In this document: positions 51,380-62,872 of the stretch, one piece after another
Layout of the letters: every line of letters starts with the position of its first letter
Position numbering within the stretch: the stretch's first letter is position 1
From: Bremerella alba
GTDB taxonomy: Bacteria; Planctomycetota; Planctomycetia; Pirellulales; Pirellulaceae
DNA length: 64,000 bases
Assembly: GCF_013618625.1 (NCBI RefSeq)
Contig: NZ_JABRWO010000001.1
Location: forward strand, 620,001 to 684,000
Reading direction: 5' to 3'
The notes under the pieces: model-generated
Seen by the model: only the letters and a program-made list of their open reading frames with translations
What the model was told of the DNA's origin: nothing
Database searches by the model: none
Program-made: the position numbers and the translations under genes

Positions 51380-52443
51380 AAGTTGCTCAACTGATTGAAA
51401 AACGACGCGTCTATTGGCAAGAGCTAGAGAATCTCTGCGCTCAGATGGCCAACTCGCGCAAGAAATCGATCGGGGCCCGCAACATCGCTCGGTTTGCGAT
51501 GCTGTACCGAGCAGCCTGTGCCGATCTGGCCCTGGCCGACAGCTATCAGTTGCCACCCAACATTGTCGATTACCTGCACAAACTGGTGGGTCGCGCCCAT
51601 GGTCAACTCTACCGCAGCCGCCGCGTCGATTGGTCGAAGATCGGGGACATTCTCTTTCGACAAATCCCCCGCGAGATTTTTCAGGATCGGTGCGTTCAGT
51701 TGACGTTCTGGCTGTTTTGGATGGTCTTTCTGCTGGCCGGATTTATGGCGGCCAATCCCGATCGTTTTCCCAGCTTCGCTGCCGATATCGTGGGTGCCGA
51801 AAACATCGACATGTATGAGCAGATGTACGCCGAAGCCCCCAGCTCGCGTAACAATGGCCCGACAGCTTCCGGGGCCGCGTTCTATGTGAATCACAACACC
51901 GGCATCGGCATTAAGTGCTTCGTCGTGGGGATCACGGTGATTGGTGGTGTCTGTGTGTTGCTCTATAACGCCGCCGTGCTCGGTGCGACATTCGGACACA
52001 TGGCGAGCCCGAACGTTCCGGAAGAAGTCAGTGAGCATTTTTTCGAGTTCGTCACGGCCCACGGTCCCTTTGAGTTGACGGCCATTGTCCTGGCCGCCGG
52101 AGCCGGACTACGCATCGGGTTCTCACTGATCAGCCCCTACCATAAAGAAGAATCACTTCAGCCCGACGAAATACTAGAAGGGGAAGAAAGCCTCTTCGAC
52201 AAGTCTCGACAGGTCGCCTATGAACGAATCGATTCGCTCCGCATGGGTGCCAAGCGAGCCCTACCGGTGATGGGCGCTTCGGCGATACTCTTCATTCTGG
52301 CGGCGATGATCGAAGCGTGGATTTCTCCTTCCCCATTGCCTGAGCAAGCAAAGCAGGTGGTGGCCATCTTTTGCAGCGGTCTGCTGATGGTCTACTTCAT
52401 TGTGCTCGGCTATCCGCGAAGGGACTCCGATGCAACTGGATAA
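51376..52443 (+). CDS. SpoIIM-family membrane protein
   Basis: 355 residues from a GTG in the GTGA overlap with the RDD gene. The N-terminal ~110 residues are cytosolic helices (RRVYWQELENLCAQM...). Several membrane helices follow: LTFWLFWMVFLLAGFMA, GIGIKCFVVGITVIGGVCVL, HGPFELTAIVLAAGAGLRIG and ALPVMGASAILFILAAMI. HGPFELTAIVLAAGAG is the SpoIIM/DUF95 signature. In spore-formers SpoIIM helps dissolve septal peptidoglycan; outside them the family is a recurring partner of RDD and MoxR/DUF58 genes with unclear function. Confidence 0.92.
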   Translation: MKVAQLIEKRRVYWQELENLCAQMANSRKKSIGARNIARFAMLYRAACADLALADSYQLPPNIVDYLHKLVGRAHGQLYRSRRVDWSKIGDILFRQIPREIFQDRCVQLTFWLFWMVFLLAGFMAANPDRFPSFAADIVGAENIDMYEQMYAEAPSSRNNGPTASGAAFYVNHNTGIGIKCFVVGITVIGGVCVLLYNAAVLGATFGHMASPNVPEEVSEHFFEFVTAHGPFELTAIVLAAGAGLRIGFSLISPYHKEESLQPDEILEGEESLFDKSRQVAYERIDSLRMGAKRALPVMGASAILFILAAMIEAWISPSPLPEQAKQVVAIFCSGLLMVYFIVLGYPRRDSDATG

Positions 52444-53305
52444 AACGCGCATTGCCATCCGCGAACGCGAACTGCTCGAGATCTACGATCTGGCGCTGAT
52501 CGTGATGCGCGTCTATTGGTGGAAGATCCTCCAGGCACTGGCCATCACGGCCGTCCCGCTGACGTTGATCAACGCAGGCCTGTTATGGGTGATGGAACCG
52601 GACTTGGTTGTCAATGAAACGGCTGGGGCATTCATTTTCTACATGATTGCACTCATCTTTCTGGAAGCTCCTTTAGCCGGTCTGCCGATCACGCTTCTCT
52701 TGGGAGATGCCTTGTTTCACGATAAGCCCAACTGGCGGCGGATGTGTACCGGGCTTTGGCCTGTGATTCCCCGGATCTTTTGGATTATCGTCGTGCTTCG
52801 GGCCATCTTGCCGGGCATGCTTCTGGCCCTCGCAGGCTCCTTCGACGAAGACTTCATCGCCGGGACACTGCTGTTCTTTATTTGCTGCTATGCGGCGATC
52901 CTCCGAGGGGTCCGGCCCTATATCGGCGAGATCCTGATCTTAGAAAAGAACCCTGTGTTTTCGCGGCAGAAAGAAGTCATCACCGTCGGCCGGCGCAGTT
53001 CGGCACTGCATCAACCAAATTTTGGCGACCTGATCATCCGTGCCATGGCCTCGAGCATCAGTATCTTGCTGGCAGCTAGTATCGTCATGAATGTGTTCGG
53101 CTTACGCGGCTTCGTTTTCGGTCAATGGAATTGGAACAGCGTCTTTCTGTTCATCTGGTTTCCCCTGGCCTTGTGGCTGGTGGTCGCGTTCATGACGGTG
53201 GTCCGATTTCTGTGCTACTTAGATCTACGCATCCGCCGAGAAGGATGGGAAGTCGAACTCGTTTTGCGGGCCGAAGCAACACGCATGAAGGAGGTCGTCG
53301 GATGA
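52430..53305 (+). CDS. Multi-pass membrane protein of the RDD/SpoIIM/MoxR operon
   Basis: 291 residues from ATG with AAGGGA upstream; it overlaps the SpoIIM gene by 14 bases. Hydrophobic segments include ALAITAVPLTLINAGLLWV, FIFYMIALIFLEAPLAGLPITL, FWIIVVLRAILPGMLLALAG, SSISILLAASIVMNVFGL and WFPLALWLVVAFMTVVRF, predicting about six helices. I do not recognise a named family. Overlapping reading frames on both sides mean it is translated as part of this operon and probably belongs to the same membrane complex. Confidence 0.8.
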   Translation: MQLDKTRIAIRERELLEIYDLALIVMRVYWWKILQALAITAVPLTLINAGLLWVMEPDLVVNETAGAFIFYMIALIFLEAPLAGLPITLLLGDALFHDKPNWRRMCTGLWPVIPRIFWIIVVLRAILPGMLLALAGSFDEDFIAGTLLFFICCYAAILRGVRPYIGEILILEKNPVFSRQKEVITVGRRSSALHQPNFGDLIIRAMASSISILLAASIVMNVFGLRGFVFGQWNWNSVFLFIWFPLALWLVVAFMTVVRFLCYLDLRIRREGWEVELVLRAEATRMKEVVG

Positions 53306-54132
53306 TGCACAGCCTTCTCAGAATTATCGGTGCCGCGTGCGTGTTGCTGTTCGCCACGCTGTTACCCCCAGCCAACGCCCAAGATTGGGATGACCTAGGA
53401 AGCGGTACCCGTTCGCTTCAAGACCCCGTCGAACAAGGCCGCGAGGCACTGGCCAACCTCCCCCAAGCGAATTGGTACGACAGCGAGTCGGACGGGGTAC
53501 GCACCATTCCGGTGCCGGGAGAAACCAAGATGCCCCGCACCCAACCAGGCACCGCCAAAAAGAAAAAGCCAGCCGCCGCACCAGCGGCACCTGGTAACTG
53601 GAACATTTTTCCGAGTCTTGGCGGACTATCGCTCGGCGCGCTGCTGATGTACTCGCTCCTGATCATCGTGCTCGGCTTCATTTCTTACTTGATCTATCGG
53701 GCTATAAGCGCCGGCGGCGCAACCGCTACCAGTTCCTACGTGCCTGAGCAGTATGAGGATGAAAAGTCGCGTCAGGTCGATCGTGTCGAACATCTTCCCT
53801 TTGAAGTCAAGAAGAAGGATGGCAATCTCCTCGAAGAGGCCCGTCGTTGTTACGAGTCGGGCAATTTTAACGAGGCGATCGTTTACCTTTTCAGCTTCCA
53901 GTTGCTGGAGTTGGACAAGGGGCACATCATTCGTTTGTCCAAAGGAAAGACGAACGGTCAGTACCTGCGAGAAGCAGGCCGAAACCGCGATCTACGACAG
54001 ATTTTGCAAGGCACCATGAACGCGTTCGAGGACGTCTTTTTTGGCAATCGCGAATTGACACGCGATCGTTTCGAGCGCTGCTGGAATCAGCTTTCGCAGT
54101 TTAATCAGCATCTAGCGGGAGGTAGTGTATGA
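53302..54132 (+). CDS. DUF4129-like membrane protein
   Basis: 276 residues from an ATG that overlaps the preceding stop by four bases; signal-like start MMHSLLRIIGAACVLLFATL. A short extracytoplasmic part (Asp/Arg/Pro-rich) precedes a membrane helix LGALLMYSLLIIVLGFISYL. The cytosolic C-terminus contains RRCYESGNFNEAIVYLFSFQ and LREAGRNRDLRQILQGTMNA, as in DUF4129 proteins, which sit next to MoxR/DUF58 genes in many bacteria and may process or sense envelope components. Function unknown. Confidence 0.85.
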   Translation: MMHSLLRIIGAACVLLFATLLPPANAQDWDDLGSGTRSLQDPVEQGREALANLPQANWYDSESDGVRTIPVPGETKMPRTQPGTAKKKKPAAAPAAPGNWNIFPSLGGLSLGALLMYSLLIIVLGFISYLIYRAISAGGATATSSYVPEQYEDEKSRQVDRVEHLPFEVKKKDGNLLEEARRCYESGNFNEAIVYLFSFQLLELDKGHIIRLSKGKTNGQYLREAGRNRDLRQILQGTMNAFEDVFFGNRELTRDRFERCWNQLSQFNQHLAGGSV

Positions 54133-55358
54133 ACCACATCCGTTCTTCCCGATCGATCGTCGCGTTGTTGCTGTTGGCCTGTGTGGTCGTGTTCGGCTGC
54201 GGCCAGCCGAGCGACAAGCTTCAAACGGCCTACGGCAAACGCACCGGAAATGGAGCTGGAAGCGTCAACGGCACCAAGGCTTTTTCCGAGATGTTCCGCG
54301 AGGCCGGCTACTACGTCCGCAGCTACGGTGTCGTCTCGCCGAGCTTGCTACGGCACGACGTGATCGTCTGGTTCCCCAATAGCTTCGATGGCCCGACGCC
54401 AGAATTTCGCAATACTATTTTGAATTGGCTGGACGAAGACGAAGGGCGAACGTTTGTCTACGTGGGACGTGACTTCGACGCTTCGATCGAATATTGGGGA
54501 GACGTGCTCGACAAGGTCGACCCTGCCGCAAAGCTCGATGTCATGCGTCAACGCAGCCTGGCGATTGAGTCTTTCGACCAGCTGCGGAACTATCAACCGG
54601 CGCAGGCCGACTATTATTTTTACAAGATCGAAAGAGATGCTCCGCAGCGTGTTGTCTCTTCCCTTATGGGGCCCTGGGCTGAAGGTGTCGATGCCGCCAA
54701 GACCCAGATCGAATTACGATCGCGGATGATTCCGGCCGACGAAGACTCGATCTACGATAGCTTCGATCCGATCGACGAAGACGATTCTTTACCGATTCAT
54801 TTGGTGGAAGATCCCGAGGTCCTCCTCGGCACCGGCAAGGAAACGCTCGTCGCCCGGTTGGGTAGCGATTACAGCGACAATCAAATCATTTTAGTCAACA
54901 ACGGTTCATTTCTGTTGAACCTTCCGTTGGTCAATCCCGAGCACCGCAAGTTGGCTGCCAAGCTAGTCAACCAGTGCGATCAGCCTTATTATGCCCCCGA
55001 CAGTGTGGCCTTCCTGGAAACAGAAGGGGGCGTACGTATCATGAATGCGGACCAGTCCACCGACGGAAACAGCGGGTGGGAGTGGCTCTCAAAATGGCCG
55101 CTGAATTTGGTCGGCCTACAGATGGCCTGGTGGCTGATTGTGCTCTGCTTTGCGTTGTACCCCATTTTTGGCCGCGCCAAGCGGTTGCCATCGGCCGAGA
55201 CATCCGACTTCAAGAAGCACATCGATTCCGTGGGCGACCTGCTGCAAGCAACCGATGACCACGGTTATGCTCAGCTACGCGTTCAGCAATATCATCAAGT
55301 CATGAAAGGAGACGCTGTCTACCGTCGGTCGAAGGTACGTCGAGGAGACGGGAAATAA
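54129..55358 (+). CDS. DUF4350-like lipoprotein with C-terminal membrane helix
   Basis: 409 residues; lipobox at LACVVVFGC. The beta/alpha domain begins with GAGSVNGTKAFSEMFREAGY and DVIVWFPNSFDGP, a pattern of DUF4350, a domain related to glutamine-amidotransferase-like folds without its catalytic cysteine. A membrane helix (MAWWLIVLCFALYPIFG) near the C-terminus leaves a short basic cytosolic tail. Four-base overlap with the DUF4129-like gene. In this operon it is likely the extracytoplasmic sensor or substrate-binding partner; this is an inference. Confidence 0.85.
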   Translation: MNHIRSSRSIVALLLLACVVVFGCGQPSDKLQTAYGKRTGNGAGSVNGTKAFSEMFREAGYYVRSYGVVSPSLLRHDVIVWFPNSFDGPTPEFRNTILNWLDEDEGRTFVYVGRDFDASIEYWGDVLDKVDPAAKLDVMRQRSLAIESFDQLRNYQPAQADYYFYKIERDAPQRVVSSLMGPWAEGVDAAKTQIELRSRMIPADEDSIYDSFDPIDEDDSLPIHLVEDPEVLLGTGKETLVARLGSDYSDNQIILVNNGSFLLNLPLVNPEHRKLAAKLVNQCDQPYYAPDSVAFLETEGGVRIMNADQSTDGNSGWEWLSKWPLNLVGLQMAWWLIVLCFALYPIFGRAKRLPSAETSDFKKHIDSVGDLLQATDDHGYAQLRVQQYHQVMKGDAVYRRSKVRRGDGK

Positions 55359-55429
55359 GCCCTGCTCTCAATCGAGAAACCCCAGACACGAATTAACCAG
55401 GCGGCGTGCATTACGATAAGCGAGCATCC

Positions 55430-56766
<1,337 letters not shown>

Positions 56767-56770
<4 letters not shown>

Positions 56771-58416
56771 TCTCGATCTTGCAAGACTTCTTCGTTGGGC
56801 TGTGGAGTAACGTCCTCAGCCAGCCCATGATGCAATTGCTGGCCATGGTTATCCCCTTGGCCATCTTTGCGCGTTGGATGCGGACCACGCCCACCATCTG
56901 GCTGGCCCTGGCCTTCGCAGCGCTCATGCCGGTGCCGGTGATTGCCATCCTTTTGGCCGACGCCGGCAGCCTGATGGGGCCCATCCTGTTCCTGCTGGTC
57001 GTGGCCCTAGCGGTAGGTATCTTTTCGTTGGTACAGTTTCTCGCGCACTCGCTCGACTGGAAGCGTTTTCAACTCTCGTTGGTGCCCTTTTCCTCGCACG
57101 TATGGTTGGGGATCACGTTTGTCGCGGCGCTGGCCATCTGCGTGCTGGTTACGTTCGCCACCGTTGGAAATTCGCTCGTGTGGGTTGCCTGGACGCTATT
57201 CGGTTTGAATGTCGCGATTGCGGCGATCGCCGTGATCGACATCACGAGCTTGCCAAGCGCGAAACACTTTTCGGTGGAACGCGATACCAGCCGGATTGCT
57301 TCGCTGCTGAAGAAACAAAAAGTGGTCCTGACTATCACCTACAAGGGCCCCCGCTATCTTCATTTGTCGGTTCGCGATGACGTCCCTCAGCAGTTCCAGG
57401 CCGTCCCCGAAGAGTTCAACATGGATGTCGAACCGCGCAGCCGCACAACGGTGCACTACGAAATGGAACCGACCAAGCGTGGGTCGTTTTCGATGGACAC
57501 CGTTTTCATTCAAGTCGACAGCAAGCTTCGCTTTTGGAAGAAGATCGTCAAAGTCCCGGCGCATATTGCCATTAGTGTCTACCCCGACATGAAGCAGCTG
57601 GCCGAGTACGCGTTGCTGGCCCGCACCAATCGCTTGAGCCTGGTCGGTGTGCGACGTACCCGGAAGGTCGGCCAGGATCACGATTTCGAGCGTCTACGAG
57701 ACTACACCCGCGACGACAACTACAAGCACATCGACTGGCGCAGCACGGCCAGGCGTCGTCGTTTGACGGTCCGCGAGTTTCAAACCAGCCAGAGTCAGCG
57801 GATCTTATTCATGATCGACTGCGGGCGAATGATGACCAACGAAGCAGACGGCATCAGCCTGCTCGATCATGCATTCAACGCCATGCTGATGCTCAGCTAT
57901 GTCGCACTGCGGCAGGGAGACTCCGTTGGGGCGATCGCCTTCTCGGACCGGGTTCATAAGTACGTGCCGCCGAAGTCGGGCGCCAACCAGATGAATCATC
58001 TACTGCACGCCAGCTACGATCAATTCCCGCAATTGGTCGAATCACGCTATGACGAAGCATTTATGCACCTGCGGACGAACTGCCGGAAACGGTCTCTGGT
58101 CGTCCTGATTACCAACGTGATCGATGAGGTCAACTCGCATCAGATCGAGCAGTATTTGACAACGCTCGTAGGTCGGCATTTGCCGCTGGGGGTTCTGCTG
58201 CGGGACCATCGCTTGTTCGATGCAGCCGAGAACGAAAAGCCGTATGGAGCCGAGTTATTCCGAGCTGCAGCCGCCGCCGAGATTCTCACCTGGCGGCATC
58301 ACGTCCTAACCGATCTCAGCCACAAAGGGGTCTTGGCTTTAGATGTCTTCCCGGAAGACCTCACCGCCAACCTGGTCAACCAGTACCTCGAGATCAAAGC
58401 GCGGCATTTGCTTTAA
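56767..58416 (+). CDS. DUF58 domain membrane protein
   Basis: 549 residues from a GTG overlapping the moxR stop. Several N-terminal membrane helices (QLLAMVIPLAIFARWM, LALAFAALMPVPVIAIL, ILFLLVVALAVGIFSLVQFL) precede a cytosolic DUF58 domain with DFERLRDYTRDDNYKHIDWR, RILFMIDCGRMMTN (a VWA-like metal site) and RSLVVLITNVIDEVNSHQIE. DUF58 proteins are the usual VWA-type partners of MoxR. The pair ends the seven-gene operon, with convergent transcription across four bases from the glycosyltransferase gene. Confidence 0.94.
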
Positions 58417-58420
58417 ACGG

Positions 58421-60010
58421 CTACCGGTGCATGGTCCGTTGATCGGCCTGAATACTCTTAGCAACGGACCAACCGCGGAAGCCTTGCCCGCGATAGATGG
58501 TCACGGCATGTTTGCGGTCGGGACCGACTTCAACTTCCACATTTTCTAGTGGCTCGATCGATTGAAACGCGAGCCGCAGCGGTAGCGGGATCTCTTCGCC
58601 TTGGTGCGTGACCAGCAGAAAGTCCTGACTTTCGGTCTCTTCGGGGCCACCCCAAACGTCGTACTGCGAAAGCGGAAACTGGTTGTCTCCCCACAGGTAA
58701 ACTTTCGGATGCTGTGGCATATAGAACGCCAGTTCCGAGGCAACCGCGCGGCCAGCGGTCACGATCATGGCCTGTGATTGGGCATCGTGGGTTTCTAAAC
58801 GATTGCCGACCTGGTTGCCGAGTTCTTCCCAGCCTCGCAGCCGGACCAGCACATCGACTTTGCTTCCATTGAGCCCCAAAAGCGGCAATGCTAGCGGCAT
58901 CGCGTAGGTGCCGGCCAGAAAGATCGCCCCAACGGTGGCCGCATAACGCAGCCGCCATTCAGCCGGTTTTAGAAACAAGCTGGGTAGAGGAACATGACCT
59001 AGTGCCCAAGCAGCAACCAATATAATCCCGGCACTGAAAAAAGGAGCGGGCCAATTTAGCTCCAAACGCTGCTTCATGCTCAATCCAAGCACCAGTAGCA
59101 TGGGCAGTGCACTCAAGCAAAGTAGGTAACGTTCGCGACGCCCGAGCGTGCGAAACGCGAATAAACCGAATGCCGTCACGCAGCCGAACAGAAAGAAGGT
59201 TACCGGCGATACGACGCCGAACAATCCGCCGACGAATTCGAGCGAAATCACCATACGACGGAGTATCGATACCGGTTCGCCCTGGAAGTGTTCGCTGGTG
59301 TGATGCAGTGTGACCCAGTCGTGTTGGTAGTTCCAATAGAAGACCGGTGCGAGAAACATCAGGGCACCGAACGCACAGACATAAAGCGTCGGGCGCAACG
59401 CTTCGTGCCGGTCTTCTCTTGAAAGCAGGACGAACAAACCTCCAAAGACCAACATGCCAGCCATCGATTGCTTGGTCAAAAGCCCCAGGCCAATCACGAC
59501 CGTCGTGGCCACCAACCACTTCCAACGATCTTCGCCTCGTTCCAACAGTCGCCAGAAGCAGTACATGGCGACGCTCCAGAAGAAGAGGAACGGCGCATCG
59601 ATGGTCATCAACAGGCTCATCGCTGCGTTACCAGGCGTCATCGCTGCAAGCAGCATCGCCCAGAAACCAACTTTCGCGTCGTACATCCGGCGAGCCAGCA
59701 AAAAGACAAACGCGAGACCACCGGTCCCCAGTAGCGTGGCCGGTAAACGAACCGCAAACTCGTGATCGCCCAATAACCGCGTCGACAGACCAATGATCCA
59801 GGCAATCATCGGGGGCTTACTGAAGTAGCCGTAATCCAACTGCCGCGACCAATCCCAGTAATAGGCTTCGTCGTGGACCAGGTCGAATGGATCGAGCGCG
59901 AGATAAACAATTCGAAACAACCCCAGGCCCAATAGCAGCCAAATCGCTCGGTATGTCCAAAAGGAAGAATCGTCTGGATTGGCCTTCCTGGCCTCAAGAG
60001 ATGTATTCAT
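58421..60010 (-). CDS. GT39/ArnT-like membrane glycosyltransferase
   Basis: 529 residues with about ten membrane helices and a soluble C-terminal part. The catalytic first extracytoplasmic loop carries DPFDLVHDEAYYWDWSRQLD and YGYFSKPPMIAWIIG, the DE and PPM-type motifs of dolichyl-phosphate-mannose-protein mannosyltransferase-like (PMT/ArnT) enzymes. They move a lipid-linked sugar onto lipid A, protein or another acceptor. The neighbouring LptF/G permease and PAP2 phosphatase genes on the same strand suggest lipid A or lipopolysaccharide modification, which is inference. A promoter is possible between it and the permease, only 10 bp away. Confidence 0.92.
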   Translation of the reverse strand: MNTSLEARKANPDDSSFWTYRAIWLLLGLGLFRIVYLALDPFDLVHDEAYYWDWSRQLDYGYFSKPPMIAWIIGLSTRLLGDHEFAVRLPATLLGTGGLAFVFLLARRMYDAKVGFWAMLLAAMTPGNAAMSLLMTIDAPFLFFWSVAMYCFWRLLERGEDRWKWLVATTVVIGLGLLTKQSMAGMLVFGGLFVLLSREDRHEALRPTLYVCAFGALMFLAPVFYWNYQHDWVTLHHTSEHFQGEPVSILRRMVISLEFVGGLFGVVSPVTFFLFGCVTAFGLFAFRTLGRRERYLLCLSALPMLLVLGLSMKQRLELNWPAPFFSAGIILVAAWALGHVPLPSLFLKPAEWRLRYAATVGAIFLAGTYAMPLALPLLGLNGSKVDVLVRLRGWEELGNQVGNRLETHDAQSQAMIVTAGRAVASELAFYMPQHPKVYLWGDNQFPLSQYDVWGGPEETESQDFLLVTHQGEEIPLPLRLAFQSIEPLENVEVEVGPDRKHAVTIYRGQGFRGWSVAKSIQADQRTMHR

Positions 60011-60020
60011 GCGTTTGTTG

Positions 60021-61181
60021 CTAGTTCCGATTCACTCGCCAAATGAGTGTAGCGCCAATCGATATCAACGCAGCGTTAGCGATCCACACCGGAGCCGCGC
60101 CAAAGGTTCCATCCCGGGCCGTCTGTTCACCAATGACCAGCAGGGGATAATACACCAACAAAATAGGCAGGAAGCAGGAAAAGAAGGTCGAAACGTTGTC
60201 TGACGATCTTCTCCAGATAGCGACCGGAATGCCCATGCAGACAAAACAAAAGACACCAAACCCGTTGGCTAAGCGTCGCTGCCGCTCGGCCTGCAGGCGA
60301 AACAATCGCTTTTGATGATGATCGAAGTGATTCTGGGCATCGCCGAGAAGTTCGGCATCGGTGCTCTCGGTCGAATCTGCCAGTCTTACTTTGGCTTCCT
60401 CAAGGATTGCCTTCTCTCGATCGATCTGTAGAGGAATCGCCTTCAAGGTCAGGTTGGCCGGAGACGCATTGTCTTCGTTCAGTTCAATCGAATTCAAATG
60501 GTCGAGATAAATGACACGCTCGTCCGGGAATTCGAATTTTCCTTCGTCCCCAAATTCGACCGTCCCGTCTCGACAAATCAGTTGCAAAATGCCGCTTTTG
60601 GGGTCGGTCTTCAGTTCGGCTTCTTCCACTTCCAGGAAAATCGACGGCTGCGAATCGGTCGCCGCGACCTGAAATGTGGGGCTGATCAACTTACGATTTT
60701 GCACCGACTTCACCGTCACCGAGAAGCCAGACATCTTGAAATTGCGCTGCGTCCGCAGCACGCCATAGACAGTATCGTCTAACGATTCGGCAACCACGCG
60801 GTGCAAATTTGGCCGCGACCAGGCCGCACACGCATCGTACATCCAGAAGGTAAAGAAACTAAGGAAGTACGCCAGCGTGAGCACCGGCCACATTAGTTCC
60901 ATTGGATTGATGCCGGCCGACTTGATCGCCGTAATTTCGTTCGACGCGGCCATTCTTCCGTAGGCTGTACAAACAGCGAAGAGCATGCACCCGGGAATCG
61001 TATAACGCAGCATCTCGGGAATGAAGTAGGGCAGCATGTTCAGGATCACCCCAGGAGGCAATCCTTTCTTAAGCCCTTCGTTCACACCGCCACCGACGGT
61101 CATCAGGAGCACGGTGATTCCGAGGCAGAGCAGGAAGACCTTGGTGATCTCCCACAATACATACCTCTGGATCGTTGTCAT
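60021..61181 (-). CDS. LptF/LptG-family permease (YjgP/YjgQ)
   Basis: 386 residues. N-terminal helices with VLWEITKVFLLCLGITVLLM and FIPEMLRYTIPGCMLFAVCT, the cytosolic coupling region GRMAASNEITAIKSAGINPM, a large periplasmic jellyroll (FKMSGFSVTVKSVQNRKLIS ...) and C-terminal helices with FVCMGIPVAIW. This is the family of membrane subunits of the LPS-exporting Lpt complex with LptB and the LptC/A bridge. A single copy is seen here, so it may form a homodimer or pair with a distant LptG. Its presence indicates an outer membrane. Confidence 0.93.
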   Translation of the reverse strand: MTTIQRYVLWEITKVFLLCLGITVLLMTVGGGVNEGLKKGLPPGVILNMLPYFIPEMLRYTIPGCMLFAVCTAYGRMAASNEITAIKSAGINPMELMWPVLTLAYFLSFFTFWMYDACAAWSRPNLHRVVAESLDDTVYGVLRTQRNFKMSGFSVTVKSVQNRKLISPTFQVAATDSQPSIFLEVEEAELKTDPKSGILQLICRDGTVEFGDEGKFEFPDERVIYLDHLNSIELNEDNASPANLTLKAIPLQIDREKAILEEAKVRLADSTESTDAELLGDAQNHFDHHQKRLFRLQAERQRRLANGFGVFCFVCMGIPVAIWRRSSDNVSTFFSCFLPILLVYYPLLVIGEQTARDGTFGAAPVWIANAALISIGATLIWRVNRN

Positions 61182-61200
61182 GAGAAATCTTGTGTTTAAC

Positions 61201-62076
61201 TTAAGCGGCGGAACTTTTACGAACTTCTTCGACGTTGTCTTTCACGCCCTCACGTGAAAACGGCACCGTTTCTGCCGTCGCAAGAGCTGAGATATCCGGC
61301 TGCTTCCAACCGTACATAGCTACGTATAAAGTGAGGCCGGTAAAGTAGACGATCGCGCCACTCCAGGCAATATCACTCAGGTAGTGCCCTCCTTCGGCAA
61401 TGCGGGACCCACCCACACCGGCACCGCATGCAAACCCAACGACAAACACGCACATCGCCGCATTTGGGTTCTTTCGAAGCAACAGAAACGCTGGAATCAG
61501 AAACACGAATCCCATCGAAGCATGACCGCTGGGGAACGACTTGGCCATCTCATACGGGCCAATTGTTCCAGGCGGAACGTAGTTGTACGCACCACCGAAG
61601 ACAACCGTATCGCACGGACGCGGACGTCCCCAGTTGGGCTTCAAAACAGTGTTGATCAATATCCCGGGACCAATCACGATTGCTAGCGAGCAGAACAACG
61701 CTTCTTTTCTCCAACTTCGCAGCGAAGTGAAGAGATAACTGCCCAGCCATACGGCCACGCTTCCCACGCCAAAGATGATCGCGGGAATTGGCCCGTAGTC
61801 GTAAATCAGGTTCGCCAAAAGTGTTTCGCCATAAGGAAACGGATCTCCCTGGGCACTGAAGAACTGATGCGTTGTCAGCAGATCGAGCTGTGTCAGATAA
61901 CAGAGCCCTGTCAGCGTTACCAGCAATAAGAGCGGCACGACGGCCATCCAAATCAGGGTTAGCTGAAAAGAATGACTGCGCGGCCGATGTTGAGTTTGTT
62001 CCGAGTCAGGCATGGTCGACAAGTCCGCGGCCGATCGCGAGTGAGGCAGAATAGAATCCGTCTTCGTTTTCTGCAT
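61201..62076 (-). CDS. PAP2-family membrane phosphatase
   Basis: 291 residues, about six membrane helices, and the three PAP2 motifs: KPNWGRPRP (K-x6-RP type), PSGHASMG and SRIAEGGHYLSD. The family removes phosphate from lipids such as phosphatidate, undecaprenyl pyrophosphate or lipid A. A long hydrophilic N-terminus is unusual, and a Met 21 codons later is a possible alternative start. Same strand, 20 bp from the Lpt permease, so probably one operon. The next gene upstream (HupE) is about 155 bp away. Confidence 0.93.
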   Translation of the reverse strand: MQKTKTDSILPHSRSAADLSTMPDSEQTQHRPRSHSFQLTLIWMAVVPLLLLVTLTGLCYLTQLDLLTTHQFFSAQGDPFPYGETLLANLIYDYGPIPAIIFGVGSVAVWLGSYLFTSLRSWRKEALFCSLAIVIGPGILINTVLKPNWGRPRPCDTVVFGGAYNYVPPGTIGPYEMAKSFPSGHASMGFVFLIPAFLLLRKNPNAAMCVFVVGFACGAGVGGSRIAEGGHYLSDIAWSGAIVYFTGLTLYVAMYGWKQPDISALATAETVPFSREGVKDNVEEVRKSSAA

Positions 62077-62231
62077 CGACGATCAGGCTCGAGGTGTTGA
62101 ATGGATCTCCTTCGGATTTCCGCATCGCCCGCGGCGAAACCTGCGTCCGAATTTTGTAGCAAGGGGTACTACTACCCGAGATGAGGTATCCAATGCAAGA
62201 CACATCTGCAGTCTTAGCACTCTAGCAACGT

Positions 62232-62825
62232 CTAGGCGATCAGGTTGTAAAGAAACAGACCCAAGCCTGCTAGCGAGATGGCAACTCCGATACCTCGCGA
62301 CACCTGGGAGGTCGGTTCGACCCAGTGCCCGATCCAAATCCCAAGCCCCAACAGCAAAGTAGTGCCAAGCAAAAGACCAAACATAAATGCCAGCGGTAGC
62401 GACCCCGCCATGTTTTCTGCCCCATGGACGTAGCCATGAAAAATCCCGAAAAGGGCCACCGCGACTGCTAGCAAGAGTTCGGGATATCTTTGTCCGACAA
62501 TCAGGGCCACACCTAACAGGATGACCGATATCGCCACGATCGGCTCTGCCCAAGGAAGCCAGATCCCACTTCCATGGAGCCCTGCCCCGGCCATCAAGCT
62601 GCTGAGAAAGACGATGGGAACTGCGATGATCGACCCTTTCTCGACATGCACCACTAGCATCCCAATAGCAAGCGTCGCCAGCAGGTGATCGATACCAAAC
62701 CAGGGATGCAAGAGGCCTTCAAGAAACGTGTTCCCGCTCGGCAAGCCGCTGGCGGGACCTGCCCATGCTTGGCGGACCAGCACCAGGCCGAACAGGATGG
62801 CCCCGATATATCGGGCAAAGCTCAT
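62232..62825 (-). CDS. HupE/UreJ-family membrane protein
   Basis: 197 residues from MSFARYIG; a longer frame starting 13 codons earlier lacks a good site. A signal-like start (YIGAILFGLVLVRQAWA) is followed by GNTFLEGLLHPWFGIDHLLA, the HupE motif H-P-x2-G-x-D-H, which may bind metal, and five or so further helices (AVAVALFGIFHGYVHGAENM). HupE and UreJ proteins take up Ni2+ for hydrogenase or urease, but neither enzyme is here. Between its start and trpC are about 47 bp. Confidence 0.92.
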   Translation of the reverse strand: MSFARYIGAILFGLVLVRQAWAGPASGLPSGNTFLEGLLHPWFGIDHLLATLAIGMLVVHVEKGSIIAVPIVFLSSLMAGAGLHGSGIWLPWAEPIVAISVILLGVALIVGQRYPELLLAVAVALFGIFHGYVHGAENMAGSLPLAFMFGLLLGTTLLLGLGIWIGHWVEPTSQVSRGIGVAISLAGLGLFLYNLIA

Positions 62826-62872
62826 GGGGTGTTCTCGATTTGAGGAAGTGAGAAGGCCACCCATGTTATCGG

